Shown: in pieces, positions 33,988 through 42,599 of the stretch | How positions within the stretch are numbered: the stretch's first letter is position 1 | How the letters are laid out: each line of letters begins with the position of its first letter | From: Bacteroidota bacterium | GTDB taxonomy: Bacteria; Bacteroidota; Bacteroidia; Cytophagales; Cyclobacteriaceae | Assembly (NCBI GenBank): GCA_023417065.1 | Contig: JAEZGH010000181.1 | Location: 1 to 64,000 of the forward strand | Reading direction: 5' to 3' | Length of the DNA stretch: 64,000 nucleotides | The notes under the pieces: generated by a model | Seen by the model: the letters and a program-made list of their open reading frames with translations, nothing else | What the model was told of the DNA's origin: nothing | Databases searched by the model: none | Made by a program: the position numbers and the translations under genes

Positions 33988-36900
33988 TCAGAACAGGAAG
34001 CCCAGCCGCACATATCCGAGGTTACCCTCCTCTGAATGGCCGAGTTCGACGGATACCACAGCAAAGTTGAACGGCGTAAACCAGAGGCCCCCGCCCCACC
34101 CTTTGTGCCATTTGTCCGACTTGCCTCCTGCGGACGGGTCGACACCGAACTCGTCTTTATACCAGACCCGGCCGAGATCGTGAAAACCCAGGATTCCGAC
34201 CGAGGCGGGAAACAGGTACGTCCGAACTGAAAATAGTCTGGCGCGCAGCTCAACGTTGGCAAACATCTTCCGGTCACCGTAAAAGCGCGTCTTGCGAAAT
34301 CCGCGCAGTTCTGTGCGGCCGCTAAGTATCTGTGACTGGTAGAAGGCAGGGTCACCGAAGGTCTGCCCTCCGCCCACGCGGGCGGCCAAAAACAGACGCT
34401 GTGATATCACGGGGTGATAGAGGGCCAGGAAAGCCTGGTATGATTCAAAATCTCCCGAATGGTCCTCAAGTCCTTTCATCGCCGTTCCTGAAAGCGAGAG
34501 CATCGCCCCGCGGGTGGTCAGCCTGGCGTCGTCACGGCTGTCTATGATGAACTCCGAGCTCACGCCTGCATAGGTATTTGCCTGACCGAAAATGTCATAA
34601 GGCAGCGTCGCGGCGAAGTCTGCGATGTAGCGATCTTCATCCGCTGGCGGCCGTTCCACCTGAACGCGCTGGAACGACGGACCAATGCGGAACATGGATG
34701 AGCCCATCACCTTCCGCGTCAGGTACGCGTCGAGTCTTACTTCCTGAAAGCGAAACCGGTAATAGTCGATCTCGTCGTCGACATTGATGCCGGGCTTGTC
34801 GTCGATGTCATCGTCATATATCGATTCGTTGCCCAGCCCAAAGAAGTTGTTCACGTAGTTCGGTGACTTAATGTCGGCATCGATGCCCACTCCCCACTTG
34901 CCAAAGACATCTGTGAAGTCGCCGCGGTACAAAAGGTTGAAGGAACTTGTGCGGGGTGCTACGCTGGCGAGGACGATATGCCGGGCTTTGAACGGATCCT
35001 TTCGGAACCCTTCGGTTTGGTATAAGAAGCCACCCCCGACGAAGAGGCCGTCATCGGGATTGAAGTTGCCATAGAGTAGCGGAGCTAACCTGTTGGGTTT
35101 ATATGCTTTGCGATCGTACACATTAACCTCTGGATTAAGGGAAGTCTTGTCCTTCAGCTCACCCTTACTGACCATCGCGTTTTTGCCGGCATCGTCATAA
35201 AACAGCGTCTGGCGGCGTAGGGTGGATACCCGGGAAGCGTCGTGAACAGAGTCACGCCCTGCTCCGCCTATAATCCTGACTAATATACTTTTAGATGCTT
35301 CGCCTTCAAGAATGAATTGATCATCACCATCCAGTCCGTAGAGCTGTACTTCGCGGGTTTCGTCACGCGAGAAGTCGCGCTCGAAGAACTTCCGTCCGCG
35401 CTCCCCCTGTTTGTTGATGTTATAGCCGTTCACGTGCAGGTCACCGTTCTCCTTGCGGGTGATTTCAAACCGCTCGCGCTTGTTGGACCCGACGACGCTC
35501 ACCTCGCGGGACAAATACTTGTGCAGTTCACGGGCGTACTTTACAAGTTCAGCGCGTCGCGCTTTCAGGCTTTCGACTATCACCGGGCCGTCAAGGGCAT
35601 ATATTTCCCGAGGCCATGTTTTCACCGCTTCTTCGATGACCTCGTCGGTCAGCGCCTTCTGCAGGTGTTCGGCTTCCCGGATCCAGTCTTCTTCGGTCAG
35701 CTGCGGCGTAAACGTCCGGTCGAAATGCCGCGCGTTGAAGGCAAAGCCCGGCACCCAGTCGATAGCATCATCAAACCCCTCAAACTTGGGCATCGCCCAC
35801 CTTCGGCTCCAGATTTTGGGAATGACACCCTGGTTCACAAAGAACGCCTGATCGCGGTCGCGCGGGATTGGCTGGTAGATGGTCCGTTTGCCGTCCTCCC
35901 GGGAAGCCCATCGCCACTGGTCGTCGTGGCGGTCCCAGTCACCGATCCAGAGATCAAAAAGCCGCGATCTGGCAGTGAATTTCCGGTCGACCTGGTTGTC
36001 AGTGTCCTTTTGCATCTTTTCAATGACCTTCGTGGTGGAAACGATCTTGGGAGAGTTTCCGAAGGATGGCTTATCAGACCAGTCGTCGTCGGGTCGCTCT
36101 TCAAAAATGGCCAGCGTGTTGGCGAAGTCCTTGCGATAGATGCCCAGGTCGGGGTCATCCGGAATGTAGACGAGCCTGGGGTTGGTGTGATAGATACCCG
36201 CAGCCTCGGCCAGAGGTGGAATGATTAATGCGCCGTATGGGTGCGATGCCGAGATCTGGTCCTGCACGATGTCCTGTGCAAAGGTCTTCCGCAGTTGTTC
36301 AGGAACAGCCCCCTCCGGGTTCTTTTCCACAGAGCGCAGCACCCACTCCCTTCCGGTGGGATCCGCGAGGCGAAGGGAAAGCGTTTGCTGGCCTCCACCC
36401 TTTTGGACGATTTTCAGTCCCCCCAATTGTTCGCCGATATAGAACACCGGAGCCTCAATCTCCGTTGCCCACGCCTCGCGGTAGTTGGATCCAAAGAAGA
36501 ATTCCTTGCTTTTCGAAGCCTGATACTGCTGACTCGCCCGCACTTTAACCGTTCCGGCGATTTTCTCCGGAGGCGCCTCATCCGTCGTCCTCAGGTTTCC
36601 CACAGGAACGAGCTTCCCGGTATGGACAATCTTACCTTCTCTGAAGTCGTCGTCTACCTGCAAGAATTCCAGGGCGGCTGAACCATCCGTGTACATCGTT
36701 ACTTTTACAAATCCTTTGACGCCGTCGGCGTACTTTGCATATCTGCCTTTCTTCACGTACGCGGATTTGCTTCCCGATCCGCTGACGATATATTGAACGC
36801 TGTCCTTGACGATATGCTGCAGCGCGTGTTCGTGTCCAGCGGCATAGATTGTTCCGGGATACTCCTTCAGCAGCTCCTGGATTGACTTGCTGAATTGCTT

Positions 36901-37704
36901 GTAGTGAGTATGCTTAATATCCTGAGGATGACCAAGAACGCTTCTGTAAAACGGATAGATGGAGCCTATTACCGGCATGGGGATGTACAGGTACGGTTTC
37001 AGGTCGACAAGGGGAAAAAGGTGATCCTGAAGGGTGAATACGCCCCCGTGATCGCCGTAGCTGATGACGGGATGGTGCGCGGCCAGGATGACGCGCCTGC
37101 CCTGGTTTCTCCTGAGTGCATCGCTGAGAAGGACCATCAGGCCCGCCTCGTCTTTCGCTTCGCAGTCGCTCTCCTCGCCGGGTCTCTCATGTTCGTGAAG
37201 GAACCATTGGGAATCGATGATCAGTAATACAGCGTTCTCTGACAAAGGAATTTCAACAGGCCCCGGACATCCATCCTGCGGCTGAACTGAGACGTTGTCG
37301 TAACCAAGTGAATCGATGAATTTCTGTTGGTTCAGAATATAACTCCAACCATTTCGTCCCCAGTGTTGCCAGTCGTGGTTTCCGGGGATGAAAATACCTC
37401 GCGCCGGCAGCCCCTCTACCCAGTCGGCCTGGGTCTTGAGAATTCCTTCCGCGCGGTCGCGGTGACGATGACCTACCGGTGGCAATCCTGCCGGATAGAT
37501 ATTGTCACCCAGGTAAATAACCGTTGCTGCCTCACCGTGCTTTTCCACCTCGCGGCGCAGCACCGCGCCAATGGGGGATTCGGTTATAACGGGTTCTCCG
37601 CAATCTCCGATAAGGAAAACGACAGATTCGATCTGGGGCGGTTTCTGCGCAAAAAGCGGGACGATAAATCCGAGGCAGAAAACAAACAATGCGGTTCTGA
37701 ACAT
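33988..37704 (-). CDS. Metallophosphoesterase / kinase-like / RTX-like / outer-membrane barrel fusion
   Basis: 1238 residues with a signal peptide (1-19). Residues 25-360 are a calcineurin-type phosphoesterase with LIGDCGE (Asp34), YLGDNIYP (Asp67), GNHD (108-111), AAHHP and GHEH (290-293). Residues about 410-720 look kinase-like: a beta-rich lobe (GGGQQTLSLRLADPTG), then IGDWDRHDDQW with a possible catalytic Asp591, and RDRDQAF (616-622) as a metal-binding loop, reminiscent of HipA or FAM20-type kinases. At 790-825, GLDGDDQFILEG and GGAGRDSVHD resemble RTX calcium repeats. From about 860 to the end is a BamA-like (Omp85-type) barrel ending LGYVRLGFLF. The phosphatase and barrel calls are strong; the kinase-like and RTX calls are inference. 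Confidence 0.85.
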   Translation of the reverse strand: MFRTALFVFCLGFIVPLFAQKPPQIESVVFLIGDCGEPVITESPIGAVLRREVEKHGEAATVIYLGDNIYPAGLPPVGHRHRDRAEGILKTQADWVEGLPARGIFIPGNHDWQHWGRNGWSYILNQQKFIDSLGYDNVSVQPQDGCPGPVEIPLSENAVLLIIDSQWFLHEHERPGEESDCEAKDEAGLMVLLSDALRRNQGRRVILAAHHPVISYGDHGGVFTLQDHLFPLVDLKPYLYIPMPVIGSIYPFYRSVLGHPQDIKHTHYKQFSKSIQELLKEYPGTIYAAGHEHALQHIVKDSVQYIVSGSGSKSAYVKKGRYAKYADGVKGFVKVTMYTDGSAALEFLQVDDDFREGKIVHTGKLVPVGNLRTTDEAPPEKIAGTVKVRASQQYQASKSKEFFFGSNYREAWATEIEAPVFYIGEQLGGLKIVQKGGGQQTLSLRLADPTGREWVLRSVEKNPEGAVPEQLRKTFAQDIVQDQISASHPYGALIIPPLAEAAGIYHTNPRLVYIPDDPDLGIYRKDFANTLAIFEERPDDDWSDKPSFGNSPKIVSTTKVIEKMQKDTDNQVDRKFTARSRLFDLWIGDWDRHDDQWRWASREDGKRTIYQPIPRDRDQAFFVNQGVIPKIWSRRWAMPKFEGFDDAIDWVPGFAFNARHFDRTFTPQLTEEDWIREAEHLQKALTDEVIEEAVKTWPREIYALDGPVIVESLKARRAELVKYARELHKYLSREVSVVGSNKRERFEITRKENGDLHVNGYNINKQGERGRKFFERDFSRDETREVQLYGLDGDDQFILEGEASKSILVRIIGGAGRDSVHDASRVSTLRRQTLFYDDAGKNAMVSKGELKDKTSLNPEVNVYDRKAYKPNRLAPLLYGNFNPDDGLFVGGGFLYQTEGFRKDPFKARHIVLASVAPRTSSFNLLYRGDFTDVFGKWGVGIDADIKSPNYVNNFFGLGNESIYDDDIDDKPGINVDDEIDYYRFRFQEVRLDAYLTRKVMGSSMFRIGPSFQRVQVERPPADEDRYIADFAATLPYDIFGQANTYAGVSSEFIIDSRDDARLTTRGAMLSLSGTAMKGLEDHSGDFESYQAFLALYHPVISQRLFLAARVGGGQTFGDPAFYQSQILSGRTELRGFRKTRFYGDRKMFANVELRARLFSVRTYLFPASVGILGFHDLGRVWYKDEFGVDPSAGGKSDKWHKGWGGGLWFTPFNFAVVSVELGHSEEGNLGYVRLGFLF

Positions 37705-37823
37705 TCCGTTACGAAAAAGATAATCTTAAATAATCAATCCAGCGTAAGTGCCCGATACCTTTCACGGCAAAGTAAAGTGACGGTTCCGTTACTGGAATAT
37801 TTTTTACATTAGGCTTTTAATCT

Positions 37824-39089
37824 ATGGAAACCAATCTGATTGCTAAAGCCCGCGATCTCGCCGAAAAGACCTTTTCAGGTAAAGCCTTCGAGAAGCACAA
37901 GTTCCATAACATCCACCATACCATGGAAGTAGTGAAGGCTGCTGAGCTTATCGGGAGGCAAAATGATTTGTCGGACGACGAACTCGAATCCGTAATCATT
38001 GCGGCGTGGCTGCACGATATCGGCTACGAGCAGGGCTCTTCCAATCACGAAGACGTCGCTGCCGGCATGGCCCGCGAAATGCTGACGAATGCCGGAGCGT
38101 CGCCAGACAAGATCGCCGCCGTTGTGGAAGCTATCGAGTCGACCAAGATGCCACAACAGCCCAGGAGCCTTGTCAGCAAAGTATTATGTGATGCGGACCT
38201 GTTTCATCTTTCCACCGACAAATGTGATGAAAACGGCATGAATCTCCGCGCCGAATGGAAATCTCTGGGCTTCCGCGACATGCAGGATGATGAGTGGGAT
38301 CAGTTTAACCTCCAGTTTATGGAGAGCCACAGGTATCATACGCCTTACGGACAAACCACTTTGGAAGAAGGAAAGAAGCGCAACATTGAACGCCTGCGCA
38401 GACTGACGGGAGACAGACCAGGTGAGAACGGTTTTCCCGACGCTGCCGGTGCGAAGGAGAAGGTGCCTCTTCCGGATGACGTGGAAGTGCTGAAGCGGGA
38501 AGTCAACAAGCTGCGCGAGAAGCTCCGGAAGTCAAAGCAGACCAGACCGCCCGAACGAGGTGTCGAAACCGTTTTCCGTACGACGTCGCACAATCACATC
38601 ATGTTAAGTGAGATGGCGGATAACAAGGCTAACATCCTGATTACGATTAACTCAATCATACTGTCAATTGTGGTTTCGGTGCTTATCCGCAAGCTCGAGG
38701 AGAACCCTGCCCTGCTTATTCCCACGCTGATGCTCGTGTCGGTATGTCTGGCCACAACGGTATTTGCCATCCTCTCGACGCGCCCAACGGTGAACCTGGG
38801 AACGTTCACCCGTGAAGACATTCTTAACAAGCGCACTAACCTTCTTTTCTTCGGCAACTTCTTCGGCATGCGCCTGGAGGACTACGAATGGGGTATGAAG
38901 GAGCTGATGAAGGACGGCGATTACCTTTACGGGTCGCTGATCAAAGACATTTACTTTCTCGGCAAGGTGCTGGGTCGGAAGTACAAGTTTCTGCGCATCG
39001 CCTACAACGTGTTCATGTACGGATTCGTGCTTTCCATTATCTCTTTTGTCATTGCCTTCGCCGTTTCAGAGCCAAAGGTTTTCAGATGA
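37824..39089 (+). CDS. HD-domain protein fused to a Pycsar-effector-type (DUF5706/PycTM) membrane domain
   Basis: 421 residues. Residues 20-190 are an HD phosphohydrolase domain with HNIHHT (28-33), HD64-65 in AWLHDIGYE, His75 (SNHEDVA) and Asp123/125 (LCDADLFHL), so the metal site looks complete. A short coiled coil (219-238) leads into the DUF5706 hallmark FRTTSHNHIMLSEMADNKA (251-269). Membrane helices follow at about 271-289, 296-316 and 392-414. This C-terminal domain is the membrane effector domain of Pycsar immunity. The next gene overlaps by ATGA. No pyrimidine cyclase is near, so a defence role is not established. Confidence 0.85.
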   Translation: METNLIAKARDLAEKTFSGKAFEKHKFHNIHHTMEVVKAAELIGRQNDLSDDELESVIIAAWLHDIGYEQGSSNHEDVAAGMAREMLTNAGASPDKIAAVVEAIESTKMPQQPRSLVSKVLCDADLFHLSTDKCDENGMNLRAEWKSLGFRDMQDDEWDQFNLQFMESHRYHTPYGQTTLEEGKKRNIERLRRLTGDRPGENGFPDAAGAKEKVPLPDDVEVLKREVNKLREKLRKSKQTRPPERGVETVFRTTSHNHIMLSEMADNKANILITINSIILSIVVSVLIRKLEENPALLIPTLMLVSVCLATTVFAILSTRPTVNLGTFTREDILNKRTNLLFFGNFFGMRLEDYEWGMKELMKDGDYLYGSLIKDIYFLGKVLGRKYKFLRIAYNVFMYGFVLSIISFVIAFAVSEPKVFR

Positions 39090-39631
39090 GCACTGTAAGG
39101 AGCAAGACGGGAGCTATCCGGGCGATGCTGGAGAAAGAACGCAGTAAGGCTCAGTGCGACCGCATTGTACGATACGTTGGCAATGATCCGGATCGGTTCA
39201 GCGAACTCATTGAAACCTTCTTTTCAGGCCCTTACCGCGTGACGCAATATGCTGCGTGGCCACTGAGCTACGTGGTGATCGCACATCCTGAGCTGGTGTC
39301 GCGACACCTGGGAAAACTCATCCGTAAGCTGGGCGAGCCCGGTGTTCACGATGCCGTCAAACGCAACATCCTGCGGTTTCTGCCCGCCGTCGACATCCCG
39401 GCAAAGTACCACGAAAAACTCATCGAACTGTGTTTCGGATTTCTCACTGACCGGAATGAAGCCGTAGCTATTCAGGTATTTGCGATGGAGGTACTAAGCA
39501 AGCTTATCACTCCTTACCCTGAGCTGGAACGGGAACTCGCCATCATCCTTGAGGGAGAACTTCCGTATGCCACACCCGGCTACCGCTCACGCGCGCTGAA
39601 GATTCTGAGGAGAATTAAGAAAGACAGGTAA
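39086..39631 (+). CDS. HEAT-repeat-like helical protein
   Basis: 181 residues from ATG 39086, which overlaps the stop of the HD gene (ATGA). A longer frame starting at 38888 would read through that gene out of frame and is rejected. The chain is made of paired helices with repeat-like phrases (HPELVSRHLGKLIRKLGEPG, DAVKRNILRFLP, EVLSKLITPYPELEREL), typical of HEAT/armadillo-like solenoids. No enzyme motif is seen. Co-translation with the HD-DUF5706 gene suggests a partner or regulator. Confidence 0.65.
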   Translation: MSTVRSKTGAIRAMLEKERSKAQCDRIVRYVGNDPDRFSELIETFFSGPYRVTQYAAWPLSYVVIAHPELVSRHLGKLIRKLGEPGVHDAVKRNILRFLPAVDIPAKYHEKLIELCFGFLTDRNEAVAIQVFAMEVLSKLITPYPELERELAIILEGELPYATPGYRSRALKILRRIKKDR

Positions 39632-39641
39632 TTATGTCCGA

Positions 39642-40229
39642 TCAGAAGAAGCTTAGCTTCGTGATCAGATCGTCGGCCTGTTTTTGGTTTTCCGGGGGAC
39701 TAAGCTTCCGGTATTCGTTGAGCACGCGAACAGCGTCCTTGAACTGCTTGCTCATGGCAAGTGTAAGGCCGAGGTTGAAGTAGCTGTTGGAGAACGAGGG
39801 TTCTATTTCAATGGCGATCTCATAATGGACGCGTGCCAGGGCCAGGTTACCGAGCTCGGCGTACAGGTTTGCGAGATTGTAATGAGCTTCATGATGGCGG
39901 GGATCGCTTGCCAGGCAGCGCGTAAAGCAGTCGATGGCCTTCGCGGTATTGCCTGCCTGTGTTTCGATAATTCCGAGGTTGCAGTACGCATCTGCCACGC
40001 AGTCGCCGTCTTCAATGGCTTTAAGATAAGCGGCACGTGCGGCGGCCGGATTCTGCTGGTCATCGAGCATCAACGCCTCTTCGAACGGCGTTAACTGATG
40101 TAAGGGAATAATTCGCGCGCTGGTAAAAAGATCAAGTTGGCCCGCCGTTCCGCACCTGTTTTTCTTCCGCACCCGTTCCGGCCCAAACTTTTCTGGTGTA
40201 TGAACCGGAAATTTGATCACTTTCGCCAT
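39642..40229 (-). CDS. Cytosolic TPR protein
   Basis: 195 residues from ATG 40229. There is no signal peptide; the basic start MAKVIKFPVHTPEKFG is unusual. Four TPR units follow (for example AYCNLGIIETQAGNTAKAID, AHYNLANLYAELGNLALARV, SYFNLGLTLAMSKQFKDAV). It is convergent with the HEAT-like gene, 10 bp away. Such proteins act as scaffolds; no partner can be named. Confidence 0.8.
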   Translation of the reverse strand: MAKVIKFPVHTPEKFGPERVRKKNRCGTAGQLDLFTSARIIPLHQLTPFEEALMLDDQQNPAAARAAYLKAIEDGDCVADAYCNLGIIETQAGNTAKAIDCFTRCLASDPRHHEAHYNLANLYAELGNLALARVHYEIAIEIEPSFSNSYFNLGLTLAMSKQFKDAVRVLNEYRKLSPPENQKQADDLITKLSFF

Positions 40230-40340
40230 AACACAAAAATAAGCATTATGTGTCGCGTTCCGCTAGTGGCGCGGGCCAATTTTGGGGCCACAGCCAGCGG
40301 TGTGACAGAGGATGTCAAAAATAGACAGAAGTTCTGAAGA

Positions 40341-41204
40341 CTATGACGCCTTCTTGCGCGCGCGCGTGGTTTTCTTCTCTTCCTTTTCGGCTTTGGCTTT
40401 CTTGGCAGCACCGCCCTTCGCTTTCTCCATGGGCTTCTTCGCCGCGTCGATACTTGCCTTCAGGGCCGCCATGATGTCAACAACCTTCTTCGGTTCTTCT
40501 TCAGAGACGACGACAACTTCCTTACCGGAAACTTTGGCGTCGATGATGCCTTTGAGTGTTTCGTAGTAACGGTCTTTCATTTCGATGTCGGTAAACTTTA
40601 CCGTCATACTGTCGACGAGCGTCTTGGCAAGCTTGAGCTGCTCCTTTTCAGGCTTCACGTCGATCAGCTGCGGCACCTCGCGGATGCTGCGCACCTCGTG
40701 CGGGTAGCGCAAGCGGTACATCACCATCCCGCCTTCATGCGGCGAAATCAGCACCGGCGTTTCGCGATCGCGCAGAACGACTTTGCCAACGGCAATCTTT
40801 CCGGTTTCTTTCAACGTCTGACTTAAAAGCCCGTACGTCTTGGCAGCCACATCGCCGTCGGGACCGAGATAATACGGCGCCTCGAACAAGGTCGGGTGAA
40901 CTTCCTGGTAATCCACAAACCCTTCTATCTCGATTACCTTTTCGCTCTTCAGCTTCACCTTCTCGAAGTCCTCTGGTTCAACGATCACGTACTGGCCGGG
41001 TTCGTACTGGTAGCCTTTGACGATCTCATCATTCTTCAACGTTTCACCGGTAACTTTGTCTTTTTTCTCATAGCTGACCGGGTTATGTCCTTTCTTCGAA
41101 AGCAAATTGAAGCTTATACTTTGGCCGGCATCTATCGCATTGTAAATACGAATAGGGATAGTTACCAAAGAGAACTGTATATGACCTTTCCAGATAGCGC
41201 GCAT
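40341..41204 (-). CDS. ku: Bacterial Ku protein (non-homologous end joining)
   Basis: 287 residues from ATG 41204. MRAIWKGHIQFSLVTIPIRIYNA is the standard N-terminus of Ku, and VEPEDFEKVKLKSEKVIEIE and MVMYRLRYPHEVRSI are Ku-core motifs. It forms a ring on DNA ends and recruits LigD. The last about 35 residues are Lys/Ala-rich (PMEKAKGGAAKKAKAEKEEK), a flexible basic tail. ligD is encoded 1.4 kb away on the same strand, with one TPR gene between on the other strand. Confidence 0.95.
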   Translation of the reverse strand: MRAIWKGHIQFSLVTIPIRIYNAIDAGQSISFNLLSKKGHNPVSYEKKDKVTGETLKNDEIVKGYQYEPGQYVIVEPEDFEKVKLKSEKVIEIEGFVDYQEVHPTLFEAPYYLGPDGDVAAKTYGLLSQTLKETGKIAVGKVVLRDRETPVLISPHEGGMVMYRLRYPHEVRSIREVPQLIDVKPEKEQLKLAKTLVDSMTVKFTDIEMKDRYYETLKGIIDAKVSGKEVVVVSEEEPKKVVDIMAALKASIDAAKKPMEKAKGGAAKKAKAEKEEKKTTRARKKAS

Positions 41205-41408
41205 ACAATACTTAGTTTAAAAAATGAAGTGACGGATGCTAAACTACTGATAATGAACAAACTTTACAAACGAGTTTCTTCAAAAAAGATTTAGCATTCC
41301 AGCCGATGTTTTTATCTTATCTCCCGAAAATTTAAATGCCTGCTTTTGTGTTATTGATTTTCCGCAGCAGGAAGATCGCATCCTTGCATCTCGTGCCGGG
41401 GTTCGCCT

Positions 41409-42599
41409 ATGAAAAAACTCACTCTCACAATACTCTCACTTTTTGTTGCCCTCGTGGGATTTGCGCAGCTTCCCGCCAACGTATCCGAGTTGCTCAGGAG
41501 AGCCGAAGAATATCAGAATAACTCGCAGTGGGAAGAGGCCATCGCACTTTATTCTCAGGTCATCACGGTCGATGCCGGAAGTGAAGAAGCTTACCGCGGG
41601 CGAGCAACATCCCGGGAACAACTGAAAGACTTCCAGGGCGCGCTTACCGACTACAGCCTTTTTCTCGAACTTCACCCCGACCATTACGATGTCTTGCTGG
41701 CAAGGGCCAATGCGCGCTTCAGGCTTGGGCAATATGAAAAAGCCCGCGCCGATTATCTCAGGCTGCTCCAGCTACCGCCGGGAGAGACTAACACGGTCAT
41801 GTTTCAAAAATCCGCTTCGGCATCCGGGACTATGCAGATTACCACCGCGCAAAGTGGTCTCAGTCACGTGCTGCTGAACTCCGTGGGCATGTGTGAATAC
41901 TACCTCGGCCGTTACCCGGAAGCTCTGCATTGGCTGGATTCAGCAATTGCCGTACAGCCCAGGGAAAGTGATTATTACGTGAACCGGGGGATGATCAAGT
42001 CCAGGATTCCGGACAGCAATGCAGAGTCCGATTATCAACGTGCCCTGGAGCTTAACCCTCACAACACTACGGCGCTACACAACCTGGGCGTCATGAAGGC
42101 GGCATCGGGCGGAGGCGACAAATACTTCGAAGAAGCTATTGCCAGCGACAGTACGCTCATCTCCCCTTACCTCGAAAGAGCGTTTCTTCGGATGCAGGGT
42201 GGGCTGTTCAGGGAAGCGCTTGACGACTACAACCGCGCCATCGCGCTGAAGAAAAGGGATCCTGAGATATGGCTGAACCGCGGATTCGTGAAGGAGAAAC
42301 TCGGTGACCTCAACGGAGCATATGCCGATTATTCAAAGGCCATCGAACTCGACCGGACCTTTGGAAAAGCGTGGCTCAACCGGGGAAACGTTCTGGTGCG
42401 CATCGGGAAACCCAGCGCTGCCATAGACGATTACTCCACGGCTATTGTCTTTGACCCTGAGTATGGATCGGCATACTATAACCGCGCCATCGCCCGACAG
42501 AAGCTGAAACAAAATAACGAAGCTTGTGCCGACCTCCGCAAGGCGGAATCTCTTGGCGTGAAGACCGATGCAAAGTTTCGCGCCGTAGTCTGCCCCTAG
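41409..42599 (+). CDS. Exported TPR protein between ku and ligD
   Basis: 396 residues from ATG 41409, with a signal peptide (MKKLTLTILSLFVALVGFAQ). At least eight TPR pairs are visible (for example QWEEAIALYSQVITVDAGSE, GNMKK-like short repeats, AWLNRGNVLVRIGKPSAAID). It is convergent with ligD with no gap at all: its stop is at 42597-42599 and the ligD stop begins at 42600. As an exported scaffold it has no obvious link to DNA repair. Confidence 0.88.
   Translation: MKKLTLTILSLFVALVGFAQLPANVSELLRRAEEYQNNSQWEEAIALYSQVITVDAGSEEAYRGRATSREQLKDFQGALTDYSLFLELHPDHYDVLLARANARFRLGQYEKARADYLRLLQLPPGETNTVMFQKSASASGTMQITTAQSGLSHVLLNSVGMCEYYLGRYPEALHWLDSAIAVQPRESDYYVNRGMIKSRIPDSNAESDYQRALELNPHNTTALHNLGVMKAASGGGDKYFEEAIASDSTLISPYLERAFLRMQGGLFREALDDYNRAIALKKRDPEIWLNRGFVKEKLGDLNGAYADYSKAIELDRTFGKAWLNRGNVLVRIGKPSAAIDDYSTAIVFDPEYGSAYYNRAIARQKLKQNNEACADLRKAESLGVKTDAKFRAVVCP

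Noticed and set aside
35317..36228. 303-codon open frame on the plus strand
   Set aside because: Antisense to the large phosphoesterase/barrel gene, whose motifs are unambiguous; the antisense frame has no recognisable domain.
38888..39085. Longer N-terminus for the HEAT-like gene
   Set aside because: This extension reads through the HD-DUF5706 gene in another frame; the ATG overlapping the HD stop (ATGA) is the natural start.
37824..39631. Complete Pycsar defence system
   Set aside because: The effector-type domain is present but no uridylate or cytidylate cyclase gene is in the window, so only the effector-type half is claimed.
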